DNA from: Halothiobacillaceae bacterium
GTDB taxonomy: Bacteria > Pseudomonadota > Gammaproteobacteria > Halothiobacillales > Halothiobacillaceae
NCBI GenBank assembly: GCA_011380105.1
Contig: DRZW01000080.1
Coordinates: 1 to 6,061, forward strand
Direction of reading: 5' to 3'
DNA: 6,061 nucleotides
Part shown: positions 1-6,061 of the stretch, in pieces
Numbering within the stretch: the first letter of the stretch is position 1
How the letters are laid out: each line of letters starts with the position of its first letter
Notes under the pieces: generated by a model
What the model was told of the DNA's origin: nothing
Database searches by the model: none
The model's input: the letters and a program-made list of their open reading frames with translations, nothing else
Translations under genes and position numbers: made by a program

Positions 1-1603
1 CCACGGCAGGCGCGCCACCGGCTACCCGATGCGGCAATGCACCGGCAAGATAAGCACCAGCTTGGTTAGCGGCAGTGGGCACGATGCCAACTTTGATGTC
101 GAGTTTTTCAGCTAGGGCAACAGCCAGCGCGTAGATGGCGTGATAATGCGGATCTAGCTGCGCCTGGGCACCAAGGAAGATCGCGGCGTGGTTCGCCTCT
201 TGCAACGCCTTGATATGAGCGCGCATTTGTTCGGTAATAGGTACCGGTTCGATATTTTTTAGTGCCGTTGGGATCTCACCAGCTAGCTCTTTATACCAAG
301 CCAGCAGCACAGCTAACATGCTTTGATCAACAAACTGTGCAACCGGGAAATTCATTTTTTGCTGGTAAGGATGGATCAGGCCAATCTTGGCTTGGTTGCC
401 CATAGCAGCCTGCCTTAAGCGATGCCCAAACAGAGGTATCTCTTCGCGTAGCGCGCAACCAACCACCAATGCCGATTGCAGCGATGGAATATCAGCAATA
501 TCCATGCCCAACCAAGGCATGACCGGTTCGTAGGCATCCAGAGAGAAATCCTGTCTTCCTACTCGATGATCAATATTATTAGAACCCAGCCCACGAATAA
601 GCTTCTGGGTTAGGTACTGTTCTTCTAAGCTGGAATAACCTGAGACCAAAGCACCGACTGCATTTGGGCCATGTTTTAGCACGGTATGCTTGAACTTTTC
701 AGCCACAACGGCGAGTGCTTCATCCCAATCAACACTCCGCCACTGACCATCACGTTTCACCATAGGCTGCGCTAGTCGGCTTTCGTGGGTGAGCGCGGTA
801 TAAGAGAATCGATCTCGGTCTGCAATCCAGGTTTCATTTACTGCTTCATTCTCACGCGGAACCACCCGCATTACTTGACTGCCTCGGGTGTGCAGATAGG
901 TGTTCGCACCAAAAGCATCGTGCATGGAAACATGCTTATGCTGCAAAAGCTCCCACGGGCGATAGGTGTAACGGGAGGGTTTGGCGGTCAGCGCACCGAC
1001 CGGGCAGAGGTCGATCACATTGCCCGATAACTCCGAGGTAACAGATTTGGAGATGTAGGTGCCAATCTCCATCTGATCGGAGCGACCGGTCGCCCCTAGC
1101 TCTTTTAAGCCGGCAATTTCTTCTCCAAAACGAACACAGCGCGTGCAGTGAATGCAGCGGGTCATGTCCGTTGCGATTAGCGGGCCGATGTCTTTTTCTT
1201 TAACCACACGTTTGGTTTCTGAGTACTGACCCACACCTTCACCGTAGCCCATGGCCACATCCTGGAGTTCACACTCACCGCCCTGATCACAAATAGGGCA
1301 ATCTAGCGGGTGATTGATCAGCAGAAATTCCATAGTCGCACGCTGTGCGCTGATGGCTTTGCGGCTGCGGGTTGAGACCTTCATGCCTTCGGAAATTGGT
1401 GTCGAGCAGGCCGGCAGGGGCTTAGGTGCACGTTCGACGTCCACTAGGCACATCCGGCAATTAGCGGCAATCGATAGCTTTCTGTGGTAACAAAAACGGG
1501 GAATATTAATGCCCGCTTTGTCCGTTACCTCAATCAGCATGTCGCCGGGTTTACCCTCTAGGGTATATCCGTCAACTTCGAAGGTAATTTTGTCGTCAGT
1601 CAT
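1..1603 (-). CDS. nuoG: NADH-quinone oxidoreductase subunit G (NuoG), 5' part, runs off the window
   Basis: Large iron-sulfur subunit of the NADH-oxidising module of complex I; it carries electrons from NuoF towards NuoB. I translated 534 uninterrupted codons from the ATG at 1603 with no stop before the window edge. Residues 1-80 are a [2Fe-2S] ferredoxin domain with N1b ligands C38, C49, C52 and C66. Residues about 82-121 carry the N5 site, H98 with C102, C105 and C111 (DCPICDQGGEC). N4 ligands are C150, C153, C156 and C200 (CIHCTRC ... CPVGAL). From about 215 onward it resembles the molybdopterin-oxidoreductase-like domain, which in complex I binds no molybdenum. That part contains only one cysteine, C383, so the N7 cluster of the E. 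coli protein is absent. The start fits the family N-terminus (MTDDKITFEVDG). Upstream are AGCAGG ten bases and AAGG two bases from the ATG, so its own ribosome site is mediocre. It lies 30 bases after nuoF. Identity is secure; the C-terminal part is outside the window. Confidence 0.97.
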   Translation of the reverse strand, partial: MTDDKITFEVDGYTLEGKPGDMLIEVTDKAGINIPRFCYHRKLSIAANCRMCLVDVERAPKPLPACSTPISEGMKVSTRSRKAISAQRATMEFLLINHPLDCPICDQGGECELQDVAMGYGEGVGQYSETKRVVKEKDIGPLIATDMTRCIHCTRCVRFGEEIAGLKELGATGRSDQMEIGTYISKSVTSELSGNVIDLCPVGALTAKPSRYTYRPWELLQHKHVSMHDAFGANTYLHTRGSQVMRVVPRENEAVNETWIADRDRFSYTALTHESRLAQPMVKRDGQWRSVDWDEALAVVAEKFKHTVLKHGPNAVGALVSGYSSLEEQYLTQKLIRGLGSNNIDHRVGRQDFSLDAYEPVMPWLGMDIADIPSLQSALVVGCALREEIPLFGHRLRQAAMGNQAKIGLIHPYQQKMNFPVAQFVDQSMLAVLLAWYKELAGEIPTALKNIEPVPITEQMRAHIKALQEANHAAIFLGAQAQLDPHYHAIYALAVALAEKLDIKVGIVPTAANQAGAYLAGALPHRVAGGAPAV

Positions 1604-1633
1604 AACCTTGCAACCTGCTTAAAGGCGGGCCAA

Positions 1634-2938
1634 TCAGGCAGCGCGCGCATTGCTTTCAACAATGCTATGCCCATGTTTGATGTAGTATTCAAATTCAGGA
1701 CGGAAGTGTTCCACAAAACTGCGCACCGGTGTCGCTGCGGCATCACCAAATGCACAAATCGTACGCCCTTCAATCTTACTCGCCACATCGTCAAGACGAT
1801 CGAGATCCTCTAGCTTGCCTTTGCCTTCTACAATCCGATTCAAGACTCGGAATAACCAGCCGGTACCTTCACGGCAAGGCGTACACTGTCCGCAGGATTC
1901 ACGGTAGTAAAAGCGCGCAATGCGCTGTAAGGCACGAACCATACAGGTATCTTCGTCCATCACGATAAGCCCGCCTGAACCGAGGAAAGTGCCAGCTTTG
2001 GCGATGGAGTCATAGTCCATATTGGTTTCGAGCATGATTTCACCTGGGATTACCGGCGATGAGGTGCCGCCGGGAATGACGGCTTTAACCTTCTTGTTGC
2101 CGCGAACACCGCCAGCCATCTCCAACAGATCCCTAAAGGGCGTACCCATGGGTATCTCAAACACACCAGGCCGATTGACATGGCCGGATACCGAAAACAG
2201 TTTCACCCCACCGCTATTAGGCACACCTAAATCGGCAAACCACTGACCGCCATTGCGCATAATCGCAGGGATAGAGGAAAGGGATTCGGTGTTATTAACC
2301 GTGGTGGGACGGCCATACAAGCCAAAGTTGGCTGGGAAAGGGGGTTTAAAGCGCGGCTGGCCTTTTTTTCCTTCAAGTGATTCGAGCAGTGCGGTTTCTT
2401 CACCACAAATATAGGCACCCGCGCCTAGAGTGCCATAAAGGTTAAAACTGATATCACTACCGAATACGGAATCACCTAATGCACCGTATTCGTAGGCTTC
2501 TTTTAAGGCATTTTCAAAACGTTCAAATACTTTATCGGAGAACTCGCCGCGCATGTAGTTGTAACCCACCGTCGCACCGATGGTGTAACCGGCAATCGCC
2601 ATGCCTTCAATGAGCGCATGGGGGTTGGTCATAATGATTTGACGATCTTTGAAGGTGCCCGGTTCGGATTCATCCGAGTTACAGACGATGTATTTCTGAC
2701 CCGGAGCATTGCGCGGCATAAATGACCATTTCAAACCGGTCGGGAAACCTGCCCCACCGCGACCACGCAGATTCGAGGTCTTGATTTCCTCAATAATCAG
2801 GGCCGGGTCGGTTTTTTCTTCCACAATTTTGCGCCACGCCTGATAACCGTCTTCTTTAAGATAGTTTTCTAGGGTATATGGCTCGTCGTAACCCAGAGTG
2901 GAAAAACAAACTTTGGTTGAGCTGGCGTAATTGATCAT
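1634..2938 (-). CDS. nuoF: NADH-quinone oxidoreductase subunit F (NuoF), NADH- and FMN-binding
   Basis: Entry point of complex I: binds NADH, takes its hydride onto FMN, and passes electrons one at a time to the [4Fe-4S] cluster N3. The protein has 434 residues, a normal length for the unfused bacterial subunit. The glycine-rich FMN/NADH region is seen at 58-73 ([16 protein letters not shown]), followed by [12 protein letters not shown] at 88-99 and [19 protein letters not shown] at 172-190. A SLBB-type domain follows at roughly 245-330. N3 ligands are C349, C352 and C355 in [12 protein letters not shown], plus C395 in the C-terminal helical domain. The ATG at 2938 lies 5 bases after the nuoE stop. 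There is no clear Shine-Dalgarno sequence before it (the upstream bases read GGATTAAGCACG), so translation probably depends on ribosomes arriving from nuoE. No alternative start nearby fits the family N-terminus better. Confidence 0.98.
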   Translation of the reverse strand: MINYASSTKVCFSTLGYDEPYTLENYLKEDGYQAWRKIVEEKTDPALIIEEIKTSNLRGRGGAGFPTGLKWSFMPRNAPGQKYIVCNSDESEPGTFKDRQIIMTNPHALIEGMAIAGYTIGATVGYNYMRGEFSDKVFERFENALKEAYEYGALGDSVFGSDISFNLYGTLGAGAYICGEETALLESLEGKKGQPRFKPPFPANFGLYGRPTTVNNTESLSSIPAIMRNGGQWFADLGVPNSGGVKLFSVSGHVNRPGVFEIPMGTPFRDLLEMAGGVRGNKKVKAVIPGGTSSPVIPGEIMLETNMDYDSIAKAGTFLGSGGLIVMDEDTCMVRALQRIARFYYRESCGQCTPCREGTGWLFRVLNRIVEGKGKLEDLDRLDDVASKIEGRTICAFGDAAATPVRSFVEHFRPEFEYYIKHGHSIVESNARAA

Positions 2939-2943
2939 CGTGC

Positions 2944-3441
2944 TTAATCCAGTTTGTCGAGGATTTCATCAACCTTCTCTGGCGTCAGGTCCTCGTAATA
3001 AACATGGTCGACTTGCATCATTGGTCCACCACCACAGGCAGCCAAGCACTCTTCTTCTTTCTTAAGATAAATGCGGCCATCAGGTGTAGATTCACCGATT
3101 TTAATACCGAGCTTCTTCTCACAGTGTTCAACAATTTGGTCAGAACCCATCAACATGCAGGAAATATTGGTACAAATCGAGACATGATGACGGCCACAGG
3201 GCTTGGTTTCGATCATTGAGTAAAATGATGCCACCTCATAAACGGAAATAGGCTCCATCTCCAAGTACTCGGCAATGGCATCCATCAACTCGACGGTTAC
3301 ATAACCATTATTTTGATGCTGGACAATCCGTAGTGCTGCGAGCACCGCAGACTGCTTGGCATCTTCAGGATATTTAGCCAGCCAACTATCAATTTCAGCT
3401 CGGCTGTGCTCGGTTAGCAGCTGATTGGTTTTTTCGGTCAT
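2944..3441 (-). CDS. nuoE: NADH-quinone oxidoreductase subunit E (NuoE), 24 kDa-type [2Fe-2S] protein
   Basis: Peripheral-arm subunit that pairs with NuoF and holds the off-pathway [2Fe-2S] cluster N1a. The product is 165 residues, typical for the family. An N-terminal helical region (about 10-75) includes the conserved QNNGYV and VASFYSM stretches; a thioredoxin-like domain follows. N1a ligands are C90 and C95 (CTNISC) and C132 and C136 (ECLAAC). The glycine-rich GGGPMMQVD after the last cysteine is the usual position of the A/G-P motif. Further cysteines at 82 and 107 are not expected to be ligands. The start codon overlaps the nuoD stop by one base (TAATG), and a strong Shine-Dalgarno site lies inside the end of nuoD, which settles the start. 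Confidence 0.98.
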   Translation of the reverse strand: MTEKTNQLLTEHSRAEIDSWLAKYPEDAKQSAVLAALRIVQHQNNGYVTVELMDAIAEYLEMEPISVYEVASFYSMIETKPCGRHHVSICTNISCMLMGSDQIVEHCEKKLGIKIGESTPDGRIYLKKEEECLAACGGGPMMQVDHVYYEDLTPEKVDEILDKLD

Positions 3442-4694
3442 TAGCGGTCAACCTCCCCGAAGACAATATCCTGTGTGCCAATAATGGCGACGACATCAGC
3501 CAACATGTGCCCACGCGACATTTCATCTAAGCCAGATAAGTGAGCAAATCCGGGTGCGCGAATCTTTAATCGATAGGGTTTGTTCGCTCCGTCAGATACC
3601 AGATAAATACCAAACTCACCTTTAGGGTGCTCAACTGGGCTGTAAACCTCGCCTTTGGGCAAACAATAGCCTTCGGTAAAGAGCTTAAAGTGGTGAATCA
3701 GTGATTCCATATCCGCTTTAGCTTCCTCGCGACGCGGTGGGGCGATCTTGTGATCGTCCACCATCACCGGACCGGGATTCTCACGCAACCAGGCAATGCA
3801 CTGCTTGATAATCCGATTGGACTGACGCATTTCTTCAACACGCACCAGATAACGGTCATAGCAATCACCGGTCTTACCAACCGGGATATCAAAATCCAGT
3901 TGCTCGTATACCGAGTAAGGTTGTTTTTTACGCAAATCCCATTCAACACCCGAACCGCGCAGCATTGGGCCGGTAAAGCCCATTTGCAAGGCCCGCTCCG
4001 GGCTAACCACACCGATATCAACGGTACGTTGCTTCCAAATACGGTTATCAGTGAGCAGCGTTTCGTATTCATCGATGTAGCCGGGGAAGCGATCAGTGAA
4101 ATCTTCTAAAAAGTCCAGCAGCGAACCCTGACGTGCTTCATTCATGCGCGCAACTTCACGTTCGTTGCGCCACTTGGAAACCTTATATTGAGGCATGCTG
4201 TCGGGTAGATCCCGAGCCACGCCACCCGGACGATAATAGGTGGCATGCAAACGCGCGCCGGAGACGGCTTCATAGCAGTCCATTAGGTCTTCACGTTCAC
4301 GGAAGCAGTATAGAAATACCGTCATCGCACCGATGTCGAGCGCGTGCGCACCGAGCCATAACAGGTGGTTTAATATGCGGGTAATCTCATCGAACATCAC
4401 CCGAATATATTCAGCCCGCTCAGGTACTTTGATCTGCAACAAGGATTCAATGGCACGAACATAGGCATGCTCGTTGCACATCATCGATACGTAGTCAAGC
4501 CGATCCATATAACCAATCGATTGATTATATGGCTTGGATTCAGCAAGCTTTTCAGTCCCGCGGTGCAACAGGCCTATATGCGGGTCGGCACGAACTACCG
4601 TCTCACCATCCATCTCAAGAACCAGACGCAATACCCCGTGTGCAGATGGGTGCTGCGGACCGAAGTTGAGGGTGTAATTGGCAATTTCTGGCAT
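3441..4694 (-). CDS. nuoD: NADH-quinone oxidoreductase subunit D (NuoD), 49 kDa-type quinone-site subunit
   Basis: Subunit related to the large subunit of [NiFe] hydrogenases; with NuoB it forms the pocket where quinone is reduced by cluster N2. The product is 417 residues, the usual length for an unfused NuoD. Hallmarks are [13 protein letters not shown] at 12-24, [14 protein letters not shown] at 37-50, [15 protein letters not shown] at 64-78 and the C-terminal [14 protein letters not shown]. By spacing to the bovine and Thermus proteins, H19 and Y68 correspond to the His/Tyr pair that contacts the quinone headgroup (49 residues apart in all three). The hydrogenase nickel-ligand cysteines are not retained, as expected for complex I. 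It starts 2 bases after the nuoC stop, with GAGAG six bases before the ATG as a modest ribosome site. It is a separate gene and not the nuoCD fusion seen in E. coli. Confidence 0.98.
   Translation of the reverse strand: MPEIANYTLNFGPQHPSAHGVLRLVLEMDGETVVRADPHIGLLHRGTEKLAESKPYNQSIGYMDRLDYVSMMCNEHAYVRAIESLLQIKVPERAEYIRVMFDEITRILNHLLWLGAHALDIGAMTVFLYCFREREDLMDCYEAVSGARLHATYYRPGGVARDLPDSMPQYKVSKWRNEREVARMNEARQGSLLDFLEDFTDRFPGYIDEYETLLTDNRIWKQRTVDIGVVSPERALQMGFTGPMLRGSGVEWDLRKKQPYSVYEQLDFDIPVGKTGDCYDRYLVRVEEMRQSNRIIKQCIAWLRENPGPVMVDDHKIAPPRREEAKADMESLIHHFKLFTEGYCLPKGEVYSPVEHPKGEFGIYLVSDGANKPYRLKIRAPGFAHLSGLDEMSRGHMLADVVAIIGTQDIVFGEVDR
3451..3458 (-). promoter_or_regulatory. Ribosome binding site of nuoE, inside the end of nuoD
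   Basis: On the minus strand the sequence GGGGAGGT lies 9 bases before the nuoE ATG, within the last codons of nuoD. It contains GGAGGT, a full match to the core anti-Shine-Dalgarno complement. Together with the TAATG stop/start overlap it indicates coupled translation of nuoD and nuoE, and it is the strongest ribosome site in the window along with that of nuoB. Confidence 0.8.
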
Positions 4695-4696
4695 GA

Positions 4697-5404
4697 CTAG
4701 CTCTCGTCAAGATCGATGTAACGGCTGTCTTCACGATGCACTTTAGGCACCAAAACACGGGGTTCAATCGACACCGGCTCGTAAACCACCCGTTCCTTCT
4801 CGGCATCATAGCGAACCTCAACATGTCCAATCAGGGGGAAGTCTTTTCGCAACGGATGACCAACAAAGCCATAGTCGGTAAGGATGCGTCGTAAATCCGG
4901 GTGGCCGGCGAAAGTGATGCCGAAAAGATCAAAGGCTTCACGCTCAAACCAGTTGGCACCTGACCAGACAGACACCACCGAATCGACTTGTGGCGCTTGA
5001 TCATCCGGGCAGAAAACGCGCACCCGCAACCGCCAGTTGTGCTTGTATGACAGTAAGTGGGCGATTACAGCAAAACGGGGATGACCAAGGGTATTACTTT
5101 GGGGTTCATCGCCAAACTTGAGCCGGCCACTGGTGGCAGGCTCAACCCCGCGGCTATAACCAGAGTAAGATACCGTTTCTTCGCCGGCCCATTCCCCACG
5201 GTTATATTCAAGGTAGTCTATACCGCAGATATCAACGCATTGCTCGAAAGAAAGTGCGGGATCGGACGCTAATACTTTGGCGGCATGCAGCCACTGACTG
5301 GCTGGAAGCTCGATGGTAATCTCGCCGTTGGCGACTTCGGACTTGTCAATGATATCCCCGAGGGTATCGATCAAGGCTTGCTGCAAACTCATGTTTTTGC
5401 CCAT
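4697..5404 (-). CDS. nuoC: NADH-quinone oxidoreductase subunit C (NuoC), 30 kDa-type
   Basis: Structural subunit of the connecting module; it binds no cofactor and packs against NuoD and NuoB. The product is 235 residues from the ATG at 5404. The C-terminal half carries the family signature: [20 protein letters not shown] at 152-171, then [20 protein letters not shown] at 172-191, and a [14 protein letters not shown] tail. The N-terminal half has CGIDYLEY at 60-67 and [10 protein letters not shown] at 110-119. The roughly 42 residues between those two blocks (68-109, EYNRGEW... to ...NTLGHP) look like an enlarged loop compared with short homologues. The start is uncertain: the ATG at 5404 has no convincing ribosome site, and a second in-frame ATG at 5392 (giving [13 protein letters not shown], 231 residues) has GGG about 7 bases upstream. 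The gene lies 15 bases after nuoB and 2 bases before nuoD. Identity is secure; the first four residues are not. Confidence 0.96.
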   Translation of the reverse strand: MGKNMSLQQALIDTLGDIIDKSEVANGEITIELPASQWLHAAKVLASDPALSFEQCVDICGIDYLEYNRGEWAGEETVSYSGYSRGVEPATSGRLKFGDEPQSNTLGHPRFAVIAHLLSYKHNWRLRVRVFCPDDQAPQVDSVVSVWSGANWFEREAFDLFGITFAGHPDLRRILTDYGFVGHPLRKDFPLIGHVEVRYDAEKERVVYEPVSIEPRVLVPKVHREDSRYIDLDES

Positions 5405-5419
5405 AGATGCTCGACCGGG

Positions 5420-5899
5420 TTAACTGCGCGCAATGGTATTGGTGCGCCGGATCTTGTTCTGAAGCTGAATAATTCCATATAAAAGCGCTTCAGCCGTCGG
5501 TGGACAACCGGGTACGTAGATGTCTACCGGCACAATGCGATCACAACCTCGTACCACTGCGTAAGAATAGTGGTAATAACCTCCACCGTTGGCGCATGAC
5601 CCCATGGATATCACCCAACGGGGCTCGGCCATTTGATCGTAAACCTTACGCAGTGCTGGTGCCATCTTGTTGACCAATGTTCCGGCAACAATCATTACAT
5701 CTGATTGTCGTGGGCTAGGCCGAAATACCACGCCAAAACGATCAAGATCGTAACGGGAAGCACCAGCATGCATCATCTCAACTGCACAGCAAGCCAGCCC
5801 GAAGGTCATCGGCCAAAGCGATCCTGTCCGAGCCCAGTTAATCAGCTTGTCGGCCGAGGTGGTGACAAAGCCTTTATCGAGAACACCTTCTATTCCCAT
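5420..5899 (-). CDS. nuoB: NADH-quinone oxidoreductase subunit B (NuoB), cluster N2 subunit
   Basis: Holds the terminal [4Fe-4S] cluster N2, which hands electrons to quinone at the interface with NuoD. From the ATG at 5899 the product is 159 residues, matching the family length. N2 ligands are the tandem cysteines C37 and C38 ([10 protein letters not shown]), C102 ([12 protein letters not shown]) and C132 ([13 protein letters not shown]). The start was chosen at 5899 because [20 protein letters not shown] is the familiar N-terminus of this subunit and AAGGGGG sits 7 bases upstream. The frame could be extended to a GTG at 5920, but the 7 added residues (VEEGGSG) lie in the nuoA overlap and destroy that ribosome site's role. 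The gene overlaps the end of nuoA by 10 bases. Confidence 0.98.
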   Translation of the reverse strand: MGIEGVLDKGFVTTSADKLINWARTGSLWPMTFGLACCAVEMMHAGASRYDLDRFGVVFRPSPRQSDVMIVAGTLVNKMAPALRKVYDQMAEPRWVISMGSCANGGGYYHYSYAVVRGCDRIVPVDIYVPGCPPTAEALLYGIIQLQNKIRRTNTIARS

Positions 5900-6061
5900 T
5901 CCAGAGCCCCCTTCTTCCACTCGTAGATAAAGCCGATGACCAGCACACCTAGAAAAATTGCCATCGCAGCCAGACCAAAGCCGCCGATTTCATCGAGCGA
6001 CACCGCCCAAGGGAAAAGGAAAGCAATTTCCAAATCGAAGATAATGAAGAGAATAGCAACC
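5890..6061 (-). CDS. nuoA: NADH-quinone oxidoreductase subunit A (NuoA), C-terminal part
   Basis: Small membrane subunit (ND3 homologue) next to the quinone cavity. The window holds the last 56 codons and the TAG stop at 5890-5892; base 6061 is the third base of a split codon, and the N-terminal part lies beyond the window. The fragment reads [20 protein letters not shown], then a short loop (SLDEIGGF), then a second hydrophobic helix (about residues 28-46 of the fragment) ending in the conserved [14 protein letters not shown]. The FDLE motif carries the Asp and Glu (D9 and E11 of the fragment) that match the conserved acidic pair of NuoA, D79 and E81 in E. coli. Two of the usual three membrane helices are therefore present. 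The stop overlaps the nuoB start by 10 bases. The operon promoter, if it precedes nuoA, is outside the window. Confidence 0.96.
   Translation of the reverse strand, partial: VAILFIIFDLEIAFLFPWAVSLDEIGGFGLAAMAIFLGVLVIGFIYEWKKGALEWE
5907..5913 (-). promoter_or_regulatory. Ribosome binding site of nuoB, inside the end of nuoA
   Basis: On the minus strand AAGGGGG lies 7 bases before the ATG at 5899 and within the nuoA codons for the final WKKGALEWE. Its position decides the nuoB start in favour of the ATG over the upstream GTG at 5920, and points to coupled translation of nuoA and nuoB. Confidence 0.7.

Noticed and set aside
785..1030. Plus-strand open frame of 81 codons
   Set aside because: It lies wholly inside nuoG on the opposite strand, and the translation has no recognisable motif; nuoG's conserved residues explain the sequence.
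1604..1633. Possible promoter or terminator in the nuoF-nuoG gap
   Set aside because: The gap is only 30 bases and contains no inverted repeat with a T-run and no convincing -35/-10 pair; it is an ordinary intra-operon spacer.
3024..3038. Gly in place of the common Ala in the motif after the last N1a cysteine of NuoE (CGGGP)
   Set aside because: The E. coli subunit also has Gly-Pro at this position as I recall it, so it falls within normal family variation.
3750..4109. Plus-strand open frame of 119 codons
   Set aside because: It is antisense to the conserved middle of nuoD, has no plausible family resemblance, and is best explained as a shadow of nuoD codon structure.
5900..5920. Upstream GTG start extending NuoB by seven residues
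   Set aside because: The extension is read from the end of nuoA, does not resemble NuoB N-termini, and a well-spaced ribosome site supports the ATG at 5899.
1..6061. A novel or accessory system hidden in the window
   Set aside because: Seven collinear complex I genes account for essentially every base. I saw no repeats, foreign-looking composition, broken genes or unexplained intergenic space.

Overview
The window is a single stretch of a bacterial respiratory complex I (proton-pumping NADH:quinone oxidoreductase, NDH-1) operon. Every gene lies on the minus strand, so transcription runs from high to low coordinates: 3' part of nuoA (entering at 6061), nuoB, nuoC, nuoD, nuoE, nuoF, then the 5' two thirds of nuoG (leaving at position 1). 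There is no RNA gene, mobile element, CRISPR array or accessory cargo. No intergenic gap exceeds about 30 bases, so there is no room for an internal promoter or terminator outside coding sequence.

The genes build the peripheral arm and its attachment to the membrane arm. NuoE, NuoF and NuoG form the NADH-oxidising module (FMN, clusters N1a, N3, N1b, N4, N5). NuoB, NuoC and NuoD belong to the connecting/quinone module, where cluster N2 in NuoB passes electrons to quinone at the NuoB-NuoD interface. NuoA is a small membrane subunit beside the quinone cavity. All expected cluster ligands are visible and all reading frames are intact, so the encoded part of the enzyme looks functional. The remaining genes (nuoH to nuoN) would be expected below position 1, downstream of nuoG.

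Organism: nuoC and nuoD are separate genes, unlike the fused nuoCD of Escherichia and Pseudomonas. NuoG lacks the cysteines of the extra N7 cluster found in E. coli. NuoB has the short form beginning [20 protein letters not shown], and NuoD is 417 residues. Together these suggest a proteobacterium of the beta/gamma group. I lean towards a non-enteric gammaproteobacterium (for example a sulfur- or methane-oxidising type lineage), but this rests on remembered family style and not on a search.

I looked for a novel system and did not find one. The points worth a second look are modest: a long extra loop in NuoC, an ambiguous NuoC start, tight translational coupling at nuoA/nuoB and nuoD/nuoE, and the N7-less NuoG.
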